Positions 9,505-19,667 of a stretch of DNA of 64,000 nucleotides are shown here, one piece after another. Location of the stretch: positions 186,001 to 250,000 of the forward strand of contig JAGTWN010000004.1 in NCBI GenBank assembly GCA_018842655.1, read 5' to 3'. The DNA is from Candidatus Pantoea haifensis. Its GTDB lineage: Bacteria; Pseudomonadota; Gammaproteobacteria; Enterobacterales; Enterobacteriaceae. A model generated the notes under the pieces. It did no database searches and had not been told where the DNA came from. It was given only the letters and a program-made list of their open reading frames with translations. Within the stretch, counting starts at the first letter, position 1. Each line of letters starts with the position of its first letter. The position numbers were made by a program, and so were the translations under genes.

Positions 9505-11465
9505 ATGAGCTATCAGGTACTTGCGCGAAAATGGCGTCCCCAGGCTTTTGCTGACGTAGTCGGTCAGGAACATGTTCTGACGGCGCTGGCGAATGGATTG
9601 TCTTTAGGGCGCATCCATCATGCTTATCTCTTCTCCGGCACGCGCGGGGTAGGGAAAACCACTATTGCGCGTCTGTTGGCCAAAGGTCTCAATTGCGAAA
9701 CCGGCATCACCGCGACGCCGTGCGGTCAATGCAACAACTGCCGTGAAATTGAACAAGGGCGTTTTGTTGATTTAATCGAGATTGATGCGGCATCGCGCAC
9801 CAAAGTTGAAGACACACGCGATCTGCTCGACAACGTGCAGTACGCGCCAGCGCGCGGCCGCTTCAAAGTTTATTTGATCGACGAAGTGCACATGCTGTCG
9901 CGTCACAGCTTCAATGCCTTGTTAAAAACGCTGGAAGAGCCGCCCTCACACGTAAAATTTCTGCTGGCCACTACCGATCCGCAGAAACTACCGGTCACGA
10001 TTCTTTCTCGCTGTCTGCAATTTCATCTCAAAGCACTGGATATCGATCAAATTCGCCAGCAGCTTGAATATGTTTTGCAGCAGGAACAGATTCAGAGCGA
10101 ACCACGCGCACTGCAACTGCTGGCGCGCGCCGCTGACGGCAGCATGCGCGATGCGCTGAGTCTGACCGATCAGGCGATTGCCATGGGGCAGGGCGAAGTC
10201 AATACGGCGTCTGTCAGCGCAATGCTTGGCACGCTGGATGATGAGCAACCGCTGGGATTGATTGAAGCACTGGTTGACGGCAATGGCGAGCAGGCGATGG
10301 CGCTGCTGAGTCAGGCGGCCTCGCGTGGCGTTGAGTGGGAAGCGTTATTGGTCGAAATGCTGCGTTTACTGCATCGCATTGCCATGGTGCAACTGCTGCC
10401 GACATCAATGAATGACGATGAAGAGAGCAATGCATTACGTCTGCGCGAACTGGCTCGCGTTGTGCCGCCTGCTGATTTACAGCTTTACTACCAAACGCTG
10501 CTGATGGGGCGCAAAGATCTGCCGCTTGCGCCCGATCGTCGCATGGGCGTTGAGATGACGCTGCTGCGTGCACTGGCATTTCATCCGCAGGCAGCCATTG
10601 CCGAGCCTGTGGCGCGTCCGACGTTAACGCCACAGCCCAGCAGCGCACAGCCACATACTGCGCCGCCGCAGCCGACAGCGGCACAGCCGCATATGGCACC
10701 GCCTGAATCTGCGCCTGCGCCAGCTTTGCAGCAATCCACCAGAGCCGCAGCGGATCCTGCTCTGGCAAGTTCCACCAGTCAGCTCCTGCAGGCGCGCACC
10801 CAGTTGTTGCGTCAGGGAGCGAACAAGCCAAAAGAGTGAGCCGGCGGCGCCTGGAGCGCGGCCGGCCAACTCCGCACTGGAGCGGCTGGCCTCAGTTAGC
10901 GAGCGCAACCAGCAGCGCCTTCGTGATAACGCGCCTGCCGCGTCGGTAAAAAAGAGGCCTATCGCTGGAAAGCACAGATGCAGCCGGTAGAGGTCGTTGA
11001 ACCGGTCGCCACGCCAAAAGCCTTGCGTTCTGCACTTGAGCATGAGAAAACGCCTGAACTGGCAGCCCGACTGGCAGAAGAAGCGCAGCAGCGCGATGCC
11101 TGGGCAGCAGAAATTGCCACCCTGCAACTGCCGAAACTGGTACAGCAGCTGGCGCTTAATGCATGGAAAGAGACCACCGAACGCGGCGTTTGCCTGCATC
11201 TGCGCTCCAGTCAGCGACATCTGAATTCGGGGCCGCGCAGCAGGCGTTAAGCGCCGCATTAAGCAATGCGGCCGGTCAGACAGTTGAACTGTCTGTTATT
11301 GAAGACGATAATTCTACGGTGTTGACGCCACTGGAATGGCGTCAGGCCATTTACGAAGAAAAACTGGCGCAGGCGCGTCAGTCGATTACCAGCGATACCC
11401 ATATTCAGACGCTGCGTCGCTTTTTCGATGCCGATCTGGATGAAGAGAGTATTCGACCCGTTTGA
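9505..11465 (+). CDS. dnaX: DNA polymerase III subunits tau/gamma (programmed frameshift gene; extra assembly frameshifts)
   Basis: Clamp-loader ATPase. The N-terminal AAA+ module shows the P-loop GTRGVGKTTIARLL, the Zn cluster Cys residues (CGQCNNC), the DEVH Walker B box and the SRC motif. As assembled, zero frame ends at TGA 10837 with ...NKPKE, which looks like a gamma product. The tau-specific domains follow in other frames and are conserved (LEHEKTPELAARLAEEAQQR; QTLRRFFDADLDEESIRPV). Rejoining needs two extra A at 10830-10833, one A at 10948-10953 and one G at 11229-11232. The first spot is the programmed slippage site, annotated separately. Full tau would be about 650 residues. Confidence 0.93.
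10814..10866 (+). promoter_or_regulatory. dnaX programmed -1 frameshift signal
   Basis: All parts of the E. coli signal are recognisable: an internal ribosome-binding-like AGGGAG at 10814-10819, an A-rich slippery site followed by GAGTGA, and a stimulatory hairpin 10840-10866 (GCCGGC...GCCGGC plus inner GCGC/GCGC, one mismatch) 5 nt downstream. The A-run has only four bases here (10830-10833) instead of the six needed for A-AAA-AAG and for entry into the tau frame. Confidence 0.8.
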
Positions 11466-11520
11466 TCACGCCACTACGCTCTTTTGAGTCGCGTTGTGGC
11501 CACAGCTGAGAGAGAAAACT

Positions 11521-11850
11521 ATGTTTGGTAAAGGCGGATTGGGTAACCTGATGAAACAGGCCCAGCAGATGCAAGACAAAATGGCCAAGGTTCAGGAAGA
11601 GATCGCCGCACTGGAAGTCACCGGTGAATCAGGCGCTGGTCTGGTAAAAGTTACCATCAACGGCGCTCATAACTGCCGCCGCGTAGAAGTCGATCCCAGC
11701 CTGCTGGAAGATGACAAAGATATGCTGGAAGATCTGATCGCTGCGGCGTTTAACGATGCGGCTCGCCGTATTGATGAAACGCAGAAAGAAAAAATGGCAG
11801 CCGTCTCTTCCGGTATGCAACTGCCACCTGGCTTTAAGATGCCATTCTGA
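11521..11850 (+). CDS. ybaB: Nucleoid-associated protein YbaB/EbfC
   Basis: Small DNA-binding protein of 109 residues, starting [20 protein letters not shown] at ATG 11521 (upstream in-frame codons are not family-like). The pattern of a long N-terminal helix, a beta-sheet core and the C-terminal PPGFKMPF is typical. Its TGA overlaps the ATG of recR by one base, giving translational coupling in the dnaX-ybaB-recR operon. Confidence 0.95.
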   Translation: MFGKGGLGNLMKQAQQMQDKMAKVQEEIAALEVTGESGAGLVKVTINGAHNCRRVEVDPSLLEDDKDMLEDLIAAAFNDAARRIDETQKEKMAAVSSGMQLPPGFKMPF

Positions 11851-12455
11851 TGCAAACCAGTCCACTGCTTGAATCTTTGATGGAGTCGCTGCGCTGTTTG
11901 CCCGGCGTTGGGCCGAAGTCGGCACAGCGCATGGCGTTTCAGCTATTGCAGCGCGATCGCAGCGGTGGCATGCGGCTGGCGCAGGCGCTCACGCGGGCAA
12001 TGTCTGAAATTGGTCACTGCGCCGATTGCCGTACTTTCACTGAACAGGAAATTTGCACCATCTGCGCCAATCCCCGGCGTCAGCAAAATGGGCAAATTTG
12101 CGTGGTGGAAAGCCCGGCAGATATTCATGCCATTGAGCAAACTGGTCAATTTGGCGGCCGTTATTTTGTGCTGATGGGCCACCTCTCACCGCTCGATGGT
12201 ATTGGGCCTGCGGATATCGGTCTCGATCGCCTTGAACAGCGGTTAGAAACCGAAACCATCCAGGAAGTGATCCTCGCGACCAACCCAACGGTAGAAGGCG
12301 AAGCCACAGCCAACTACATCGCTGAGCTGTGCGGACAGTATGGCGTTGATGCCAGCCGTATCGCACATGGCGTACCAGTCGGCGGTGAACTGGAAATGGT
12401 TGATGGCACCACGCTTTCCCATTCGCTGGCGGGTCGCCACAAGATTAAATTTTAA
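11850..12455 (+). CDS. recR: Recombination mediator RecR
   Basis: RecFOR-pathway protein for loading RecA at gaps. The 201-residue protein has the N-terminal HhH region ([19 protein letters not shown]), a C4 zinc finger ([16 protein letters not shown]), and a Toprim domain ([20 protein letters not shown]). It begins on the last base of the ybaB stop codon. It is followed by a hairpin and then the htpG promoter. Confidence 0.96.
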   Translation: MQTSPLLESLMESLRCLPGVGPKSAQRMAFQLLQRDRSGGMRLAQALTRAMSEIGHCADCRTFTEQEICTICANPRRQQNGQICVVESPADIHAIEQTGQFGGRYFVLMGHLSPLDGIGPADIGLDRLEQRLETETIQEVILATNPTVEGEATANYIAELCGQYGVDASRIAHGVPVGGELEMVDGTTLSHSLAGRHKIKF

Positions 12456-12461
12456 ACACTT

Positions 12462-12485
12462 GCCGGTGTTGTGAAAAACACCGGC
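12462..12485 (+). terminator. Hairpin at the end of the dnaX-ybaB-recR operon
   Basis: Stem GCCGGTGTT/AACACCGGC with a six-base loop. No T-tract follows; instead its last base is the first base of the htpG -35 element. Confidence 0.55.
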
Positions 12486-12512
12486 TTGAAAAGTACATTC
12501 CCATCCCCACAT
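12485..12512 (+). promoter_or_regulatory. Sigma-32 (heat-shock) promoter of htpG
   Basis: CTTGAAA at 12485-12491, a 13-bp spacer, then CCCCACAT at 12505-12512, close to the sigma-32 consensus (CTTGAAA, 11-16 bp, CCCCATnT). It lies 41 bp upstream of the htpG start codon, as in E. coli. Confidence 0.82.
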
Positions 12513-12552
12513 CTTCCTCAACGTTTGTTCAACCTGTTTTGTTGAGGTAGCA

Positions 12553-14427
12553 ATGACCATGAAAGGACAAGAGACTCGTGGCTTTCAGTCGGAAGTAAAA
12601 CAACTTCTGCACCTGATGATCCATTCTCTCTATTCAAACAAAGAGATTTTTCTGCGTGAGCTGATTTCTAACGCCTCGGATGCAGCAGACAAACTGCGTT
12701 TCCGCGCGTTGTCGGATGCCAGCCTGTATGAAGGCGACGGTGATTTGCGTGTGCGTCTCTCTGTTGATAAGGACAACCGCACCATTACGCTGAGCGATAA
12801 TGGTATCGGGATGCGTCGTGAAGAGGTTATTGAGAACCTCGGGACTATCGCAAAATCTGGCACCAAAGCTTTCCTTGAGTCGCTCGGTTCAGACCAGGCC
12901 AAAGATAGCCAGCTGATTGGCCAGTTCGGTGTGGGCTTTTACTCTGCATTTATTGTGGCAGATAAAGTCACCGTGCGTACGCGCGCTGCGGGCGCTGCGG
13001 CTGACGAAGGGGTATTCTGGGAATCGGCGGGTGAGGGTGAATACACTCTTGCTGATATCACCAAAGAAGATCGCGGCACCGAAATCACCCTGCATCTGCG
13101 TGAAGGCGAAGATGAGTTCCTGGATGCCTGGCGCGTGCGCAGCATTATCGGTAAATACTCTGACCATATCGCGCTGCCAGTCGAAATTGAAAGCAAAGAC
13201 GAAGAAAACGACACCACCAGCTGGGAAAAGATCAACAAAGCCCAGGCGCTGTGGACGCGCAACAAGTCCGACATCAGTGATGAAGAGTACACCGAATTCT
13301 ACAAACACATTGCCCATGACTTCAGCGAGCCGGCCATCTGGAGCCACAACCGCGTTGAGGGCAAGCAAGAGTACACCAGTCTGCTCTATGTCCCGTCACG
13401 TGCGCCGTTTGACATGTGGAATCGTGACCACAAACATGGCCTGAAACTCTATGTTCAGCGCGTGTTCATCATGGATGATGCTGAACAGTTTATGCCGAAC
13501 TACCTGCGCTTTGTGCGTGGCCTGATCGACTCAAACGATCTGCCGCTTAACGTATCACGTGAGATTTTGCAGGACAGCCGCGTAACGCAAAGCCTGCGCG
13601 GTGCGCTCACTAAGCGTGCGCTGCAAATGCTGGAAAAACTGGCGAAAGACGACAGCGATAAATATCAGACATTCTGGAAAGAGTTTGGTCTGGTATTGAA
13701 GGAAGGCCCGGCTGAAGATCAGGCTAACCAGCAAACTATCGCGAAACTGTTGCGTTTTGCGACGACCCAGAGCGAAGGTTCAGCGCAGACCATTTCTCTG
13801 GAAGATTACGTCAGCCGCATGGTTGAAGGTCAGGAGAAGATTTACTACATCACTGCCGACAGCTATGCCGCCGCGAAGAGCAGCCCGCATCTGGAACTGT
13901 TCCGTAAAAAAGGCATTGAGGTGCTGTTGCTCTCCGATCGTATTGACGAATGGATGATGAGCTACCTGACCGAATTCGACGGTAAAGCCTTCCAGTCAGT
14001 CAGCAAAGCCGATGAGTCGCTGAGCAAACTGGCCGATGAAGAGACCGAAGAGCAGAAAGAAGCCGAGAAGGCGCTGGAACCTTTTGTTGAGCGTGTGAAA
14101 ACCTTGCTGGGCGAGCGAGTGAAAGAGGTGCGTCTGACGCATCGCCTGACCGATACGCCTGCCATCGTCACCACGGACGCCAATGAAATGACCACGCAGA
14201 TGGCAAAATTGTTTGCGGCGGCAGGTCAGGATGTGCCGGAAGTGAAATACATCTTTGAAATCAACCCGGATCATCAGCTGGTGAAACGTGTTGCGGATAC
14301 CCACGATGAAACACGCTTCGCTGAATGGGTGGAGCTGTTACTGGATCAGGCGCTGCTGGCTGAGCGCGGTACGCTGGACGATCCAAACCAGTTTATCCGT
14401 CGCATGAATCAGCTGCTGACGGCCTAA
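12553..14427 (+). CDS. htpG: Molecular chaperone HtpG (bacterial Hsp90)
   Basis: ATP-dependent cytosolic chaperone of 624 residues. The GHKL ATPase domain shows [23 protein letters not shown] and [10 protein letters not shown]; middle and C-terminal dimerisation domains follow and the gene ends [17 protein letters not shown]. The start may be ATG 12553 or, as in E. coli ([20 protein letters not shown]), ATG 12559; GAGG lies at a good distance from 12553. The gene is intact and has a sigma-32 promoter. Confidence 0.97.
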   Translation: MTMKGQETRGFQSEVKQLLHLMIHSLYSNKEIFLRELISNASDAADKLRFRALSDASLYEGDGDLRVRLSVDKDNRTITLSDNGIGMRREEVIENLGTIAKSGTKAFLESLGSDQAKDSQLIGQFGVGFYSAFIVADKVTVRTRAAGAAADEGVFWESAGEGEYTLADITKEDRGTEITLHLREGEDEFLDAWRVRSIIGKYSDHIALPVEIESKDEENDTTSWEKINKAQALWTRNKSDISDEEYTEFYKHIAHDFSEPAIWSHNRVEGKQEYTSLLYVPSRAPFDMWNRDHKHGLKLYVQRVFIMDDAEQFMPNYLRFVRGLIDSNDLPLNVSREILQDSRVTQSLRGALTKRALQMLEKLAKDDSDKYQTFWKEFGLVLKEGPAEDQANQQTIAKLLRFATTQSEGSAQTISLEDYVSRMVEGQEKIYYITADSYAAAKSSPHLELFRKKGIEVLLLSDRIDEWMMSYLTEFDGKAFQSVSKADESLSKLADEETEEQKEAEKALEPFVERVKTLLGERVKEVRLTHRLTDTPAIVTTDANEMTTQMAKLFAAAGQDVPEVKYIFEINPDHQLVKRVADTHDETRFAEWVELLLDQALLAERGTLDDPNQFIRRMNQLLTA

Positions 14428-14435
14428 AACAGAAA

Positions 14436-14461
14436 AGCCGGTGAATATCACCGGCTTTTTT
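14436..14461 (+). terminator. Intrinsic terminator of htpG
   Basis: Stem AGCCGGTG/CACCGGCT with loop AATAT followed by six T residues. The preceding A-run makes it usable also by the convergent LysR gene. Confidence 0.88.
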
Positions 14462-15335
14462 ATGCCTGTGCTGCTTCACGCAGCCAGTTTCGAAACAGAC
14501 TGATCTCCGCGTCGTGACGCCGCCCCTCTTTCGTCATCATCCATGTAGCCCGATCCACACGTACAAAGCCGATTGGCGCTATCAGTGTGCCATCCTCCAG
14601 TTCCTGACGAACCAGCAATCGTGGCGCAATGATCACCCCCAGGCCATTACGCGCAGCCTGAATAGCCAGCGTCAGGTTTTCAAAATGCTTTCCTGCCCGA
14701 AAATTGCCACGCGCCCCGGCGCGATTCGCCCATTCTGACCAGGCTTGCAGGTGTGTATCCGCGTGCAGGAGCGGTAATTCAGCTAAATCACGATCGCTGC
14801 GAAAACGCTGGGCGAACAGCGGTGCGCAGAGCGGACCTGTGTAATCTTCGCTGACCAGCGTGGCATCAATATCGCCGTCTGGCGGCTGTTCCTGGCTGAG
14901 CACCAGAATGTCGGTATGCTCACTGCGCAACTGATTGATGTTTGCCAGTGCCTGGAACTGAATTTCAATGTCGGGATGGCGCTGGTAAAAAGTGGCAATA
15001 CGTGGGATCAGCCACTGTGACAAAAAACTGGGCGAACATGAAACCTTGAGATGGTAACGCATCCCGGTACGGATACTTTCGCAGGTGCTGTGCAATTCGC
15101 TGAATGCTTTTTGGCAACTCAGCAGTAAACGCTCACCATGTGAGGTTAATTTGACGCGTCCTTGAGTTCTGACAAATAACGGTTTGCCCATCCAGCTTTC
15201 AAGTTGCCGTATTTGGTGGCTGATTGCGCTGTGAGTGACGTGCAGGTGCTCGGCCGCCAGACTAAAGCTGCTGTTTAAAGCTGCCTGATGAAAATAGTGC
15301 AGCGCCCTCAGCGGTGGTAGTCCGGTCATACTCAT
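14460..15335 (-). CDS. LysR-family transcriptional regulator (GcvA-like)
   Basis: A 291-residue LysR regulator. The N-terminal winged helix (residues about 8-65) includes SFSLAAEHLHVTHSAISHQI and QLESWMGKPLFVRTQGRVKL, close to the GcvA subgroup; the C-terminal substrate-binding domain spans the rest (SPSFLSQWLIPRIATFYQRH). It is divergent from the unrecognised gene at 15528, 192 bp away, which suggests that gene as its target. It sits between htpG and adk, where E. coli has no such gene. The ligand cannot be inferred. Confidence 0.85.
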   Translation of the reverse strand: MSMTGLPPLRALHYFHQAALNSSFSLAAEHLHVTHSAISHQIRQLESWMGKPLFVRTQGRVKLTSHGERLLLSCQKAFSELHSTCESIRTGMRYHLKVSCSPSFLSQWLIPRIATFYQRHPDIEIQFQALANINQLRSEHTDILVLSQEQPPDGDIDATLVSEDYTGPLCAPLFAQRFRSDRDLAELPLLHADTHLQAWSEWANRAGARGNFRAGKHFENLTLAIQAARNGLGVIIAPRLLVRQELEDGTLIAPIGFVRVDRATWMMTKEGRRHDAEISLFRNWLREAAQA

Positions 15336-15527
15336 CCCCTGTGTAAAAACCTAACAGGGATTGTCAGTTTATATCATTTTAAAGTCCAGCCGCATTGGCC
15401 TACCCTTTTGGGCAAATTCTGGCGGGTTGACTCACAGGGTTGTCTGTGCTTTTGTCCGGCTATTTCCGCCTTGCTCAGGATGAGCCGCTCACCAATACTC
15501 AGCGAAAACAACGAGAAAAACAGCATT

Positions 15528-16463
15528 ATGGTTCCCTTATCCCTCTCATCTGAACGCGCATCGGAAGCGCGAGACAGGTTACGCATCACATTGTCACGGT
15601 TGTATAAACTGGAGCAGTTTGATCTCTTCTTCGCGCCGTCTTTACATGTGGCCCGCGTTTTGCTGTCTCAACTCTTTCTCCGCCAGGAGCAGGCGCGTAA
15701 TCAAACGCGCTACGCTTCTCACTATCCCGTCACTGAACTGAATGTGCTGCCTGCCATTCCGCTGATGGCGGGTAACATCACATTAATACCGCATGTTGAT
15801 ATACCACACGGCGTAGTACGCACCTTAAGTGATTGTCAGCAGCAGGGGGTGACTGAAGCCAGCGAAAGCTTCGCCAGTATGCTGCATGAGAAGCTTATCA
15901 ACGAGGCGCAGCTGTTTGTCTCGCGTCTTGACCGTCATGCTGAACTCGGCAGCGATATCGTACTGGTGGCACTGCGCACACACGATTTCAGCACCCTGGT
16001 GCGGAGTGAGTTGCGCCTGTTTGAACAGGGTCTGGCTTTAGATTCAGCGATTCAACAGACGCTTAACCGCATTGATGACGAACACTGGCGGCCTTATAAC
16101 GCTGCGGTTGTCGACAGGATTTCGCTCTCTACGCCTCTGTCGCTTAATTCAAGCCATCAACCCGGCCTGCCGTTCGCCACCTTTACGCTACCGACACCGC
16201 TGCTGGCTTCGCTGAAAAGCACGGAAGAACTGGTGCTGTGGCCGCAACAGGCGCGCATGCAGATCAATGCCAATGTGCGTGGCGGCGGGAAAAAAGTGTC
16301 AATATGACGCATTATCTGAGCAAGCGGCTGCAAAACCTGCTCGCGCAGGGTTACAAATCCGAAAATGGCGCGCGTGCCGATCGGCGTACTGGTTTCTGAG
16401 GCTAAAGCCAGTAAAGTAGCCACTATGGGATCCGCCTGCTTCCTTGTGATGCGCGGGTCATAA
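15528..16463 (+). CDS. Uncharacterised protein divergent from a LysR regulator (frameshifted in assembly)
   Basis: I do not recognise this protein. It starts about ATG 15528 (MVPLSLSSERASEARDRLRI), is mixed alpha/beta with no signal peptide or membrane segment, and has strings such as FDLFFAPSLHVARVLLSQLF and GSDIVLVALRTHDFSTLVRS. As assembled it ends at TGA near 16305. The A-run 16290-16295 is likely one base short, and a further frame change near 16345 would lead into ARVPIGVLVSEAKASKVATM and a stop at 16463, giving about 312 residues. The C-terminal part is therefore tentative. The divergent LysR gene is its probable regulator, and adk follows 57 bp downstream. Confidence 0.55.
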
Positions 16464-17165
<702 letters not shown>

Positions 17166-17172
17166 TCGCGCT

Positions 17173-17197
17173 GGGGCTGGTTTAACCAGCCCCTTTT
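17173..17197 (+). terminator. Intrinsic terminator of adk
   Basis: Eight-base stem GGGGCTGG/CCAGCCCC with loop TTTAA followed by TTTT. Confidence 0.85.
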
Positions 17198-17280
17198 GCA
17201 GCAATCGCTGTTACCTCCCCTTAATTCCGCTACAATTCCTCCAGTTTTTTCAGGCTCCCCGTCGTCATCAAGGAAAAATA

Positions 17281-18240
17281 ATGAGGCAAGACAAGCCCGG
17301 CGTTTTACTGGTGAATTTAGGTACACCAGACGCCCCAACCACACCCGCAGTTAAACGCTATCTGAAACAGTTTTTGAGCGATCCGCGCGTCGTCGATACT
17401 CCGCGCTGGCTTTGGTGGCCGATCCTCAATGGCATCGTTTTACCGTTCCGATCGCCACGCGTCTCAAAACTGTATGCTTCGGTCTGGATGGAAGGCGGCT
17501 CGCCACTGATGGTTTACAGCCAGCGTCAACTCGATGCGCTGGCCGCCAGGCTGGATATACCGGTAGCTTTGGGTATGAGCTACGGTAATCCGAGTATGAA
17601 AAGCGCCGTCGACAGTTTAATGGCGCAGGGCGTGACGCGTTTGATCGTGTTACCCCTCTATCCGCAATTTTCCTGTTCAACCGTTGCAGCGGTATGGGAT
17701 GGACTAACGGCGGTCTTCAAAGATTACCGTTCGCTGCCTGACGTCGATTTCATTCGTGATTACGCCGATCATCCTGCCTATATCGCAGCGTTAAAAGCGT
17801 CTGTTGAACGTTCTTTCGCGCAGCACGGTCAGCCAGATCTGCTGGTGATGTCTTATCACGGTATTCCACAGCGTTTTGCAGATGAGGGTGATGACTATCC
17901 TCAGCGTTGCGCTGATACCACGGCGGCGCTGACCAAAGCACTGGGTTTGCGTGACGATCAGGTCAAACTGACCTTCCAGTCACGTTTTGGCCGTGAGCCT
18001 TGGTTGACACCTTACACCGACGAAACCATGCAAGGCCTGCCGGGTACGGGCGTAAAACATGTACAGGTAATGAGTCCTGGCTTCTCGGCGGACTGTCTGG
18101 AAACGCTGGAAGAGATCAGCGAGCAGAACTGCGAATTCTTCATGCACGCAGGCGGTGAAAAATTTGAGTATATTCCGGCCCTCAATGACGACGCCGCGCA
18201 CATCGACATGATGGTGCAGTTGATCAATGCTCGTCGTTAA
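17281..18240 (+). CDS. hemH: Ferrochelatase
   Basis: Terminal enzyme of protoheme synthesis, inserting Fe(II) into protoporphyrin IX. The 319-residue protein begins [20 protein letters not shown] and contains the catalytic-His region [13 protein letters not shown] and the Glu-containing [12 protein letters not shown] motif. The length equals E. coli HemH (320). The aes gene found after hemH in E. coli is absent; gsk follows directly. Confidence 0.96.
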   Translation: MRQDKPGVLLVNLGTPDAPTTPAVKRYLKQFLSDPRVVDTPRWLWWPILNGIVLPFRSPRVSKLYASVWMEGGSPLMVYSQRQLDALAARLDIPVALGMSYGNPSMKSAVDSLMAQGVTRLIVLPLYPQFSCSTVAAVWDGLTAVFKDYRSLPDVDFIRDYADHPAYIAALKASVERSFAQHGQPDLLVMSYHGIPQRFADEGDDYPQRCADTTAALTKALGLRDDQVKLTFQSRFGREPWLTPYTDETMQGLPGTGVKHVQVMSPGFSADCLETLEEISEQNCEFFMHAGGEKFEYIPALNDDAAHIDMMVQLINARR

Positions 18241-18246
18241 AGCCCT

Positions 18247-18281
18247 GGCAGAGAGTGTGATATCATTCTCTGCCTGTTTTT
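18247..18281 (+). terminator. Intrinsic terminator of hemH
   Basis: Stem GGCAGAGA/TCTCTGCC with a 12-base loop followed by TGTTTTT. Confidence 0.75.
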
Positions 18282-18297
18282 CCTTACGGCAGTCTTC

Positions 18298-19598
18298 ATG
18301 AAATTTCCCGGCAAACGCAAATCCAAACACTATTTTCCCGTAAGCGCACGCGATCCCTTATTACAGCCCACGCCGCACGATGTTGAAGAGGGCAGTTGGG
18401 TGGTGGGTATTGATCAGACGCTGGTTGATATCGAAGCCAAAGTGGATGACGCTTTTCTTGTACGCTATGGCCTGAGCGCCGGTCATTCGCTGGTGATTGA
18501 CGATGCCATTGCAGAGGCGCTGTACGGCGAACTGATGCGTGATGAGCTGATTAGCCACCAGTTTGCTGGCGGCACCATTGGCAACACCCTGCATAACTTC
18601 TCGGTACTGGCCGATGACCGTTCTGTGCTGTTAGGCGTAATGTGCAATAACATTCAGATCGGTGGCTATGCCTATCGCTATTTGTGCAACACCTCCAGCC
18701 GGATGGATCTCAATTATTTACAGGGCGTTGATGGTGCCATTGGGCGTTGTTTTACGCTGATCGGCGAGCATGGCGAACGCACGTTTGCTATCAGCCCCGG
18801 CCAGATGAACCAGTTGCAACCTGCCAGTATTCCTGAAGAGGTGATTGCGGGTGCCTCAGCTCTGGTACTGACCTCCTATCTGGTACGCTGCAATGAGGGC
18901 GAACCGATGCCAGCAGCCACACTACAGGCGATTGAATATGCTAAAAAGCATAACGTTCCGGTGGTATTAACGCTCGGCACTAAGCATGTCATCAGCGACA
19001 ACCCGCAGTTCTGGCGCGATTTTTTGCGCGATCACGTTTCGATCGTGGCAATGAACGAGGAAGAAGCACTGGCGTTGACCGGGGAAGCAGACCCGCTATT
19101 AGCTTCAGATATGACGCTGGAATGGGTCGATCTGGTGCTGTGTACGGCTGGCCCGACCGGGCTTTACATGGCGGGTTACACCGAAGAAGCGTTTAAACGT
19201 AAAACCAATCATCCGCTGTTACCTGGCGCGATTGCAGAATTTAATCAGTACGAATTCAGCCGGGTAATGCGTAAACAGGATTGCGAACAGCCGCTGCGTA
19301 TTTTTCTCACATTGCGCCTTACATGGGCGGACCAGAGAAGATTATGAATACCAACGGGGCAGGTGACGGTGCGCTGGCGGCAGTGCTTCATGATATTACG
19401 GCGAATAATTATCATCGCCTGAAAGTGCCAAACTCCAGCAAACATGCACGACCTTATCTGAGCTACTCTTCACTGGCGCAGGTCTGTAAATATGCGAACC
19501 GCGTCAGTTATCAGGTGCTGAACCAGCACTCTCCACGTCTGACGCGCGGCCTGCCAGAGCGCGAAGACAGTCTGGAAGAGTCTTACTGGGATCGTTAA
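18298..19598 (+). CDS. gsk: Inosine-guanosine kinase (frameshifted in assembly)
   Basis: Purine-salvage kinase of the PfkB family that phosphorylates guanosine and inosine. It begins MKFPGKRKSKHYFPVSARDP, contains HQFAGGTIGNTLHNFS, and carries the PfkB signature 2 region IMNTNGAGDGALAAVLHD with the catalytic Asp. The frame breaks at the T-run 19301-19305; six T instead of five gives LRIFSHIAPYMGGPEKIMNT, identical in pattern to E. coli. Full length is about 434 residues, the normal size. It is convergent with ybaL. Confidence 0.94.
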
Positions 19599-19613
19599 CC
19601 TGGCGCGGCAGCA

Positions 19614-19639
19614 ACCTTCTCCTGCTTGCGGGAGAAGGT
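19614..19639. terminator. Stem-loop between convergent gsk and ybaL
   Basis: Perfect stem ACCTTCTCC/GGAGAAGGT with an eight-base loop and no T-tract on either side. Confidence 0.45.
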
Positions 19640-19667
19640 CAGCGCGCACCGCTACAAGCTCAGGTGA

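Noticed and set aside
10214-11259. Long minus-strand frames over dnaX (205 and 211 codons)
   Set aside because: They are antisense to conserved dnaX coding sequence; their Cys/Arg-rich products are typical of shadow frames in GC-rich DNA.
10978-11465. Separate small genes downstream of dnaX
   Set aside because: Their products are the tau-specific C-terminal domains of DnaX displaced by base losses, not independent genes.
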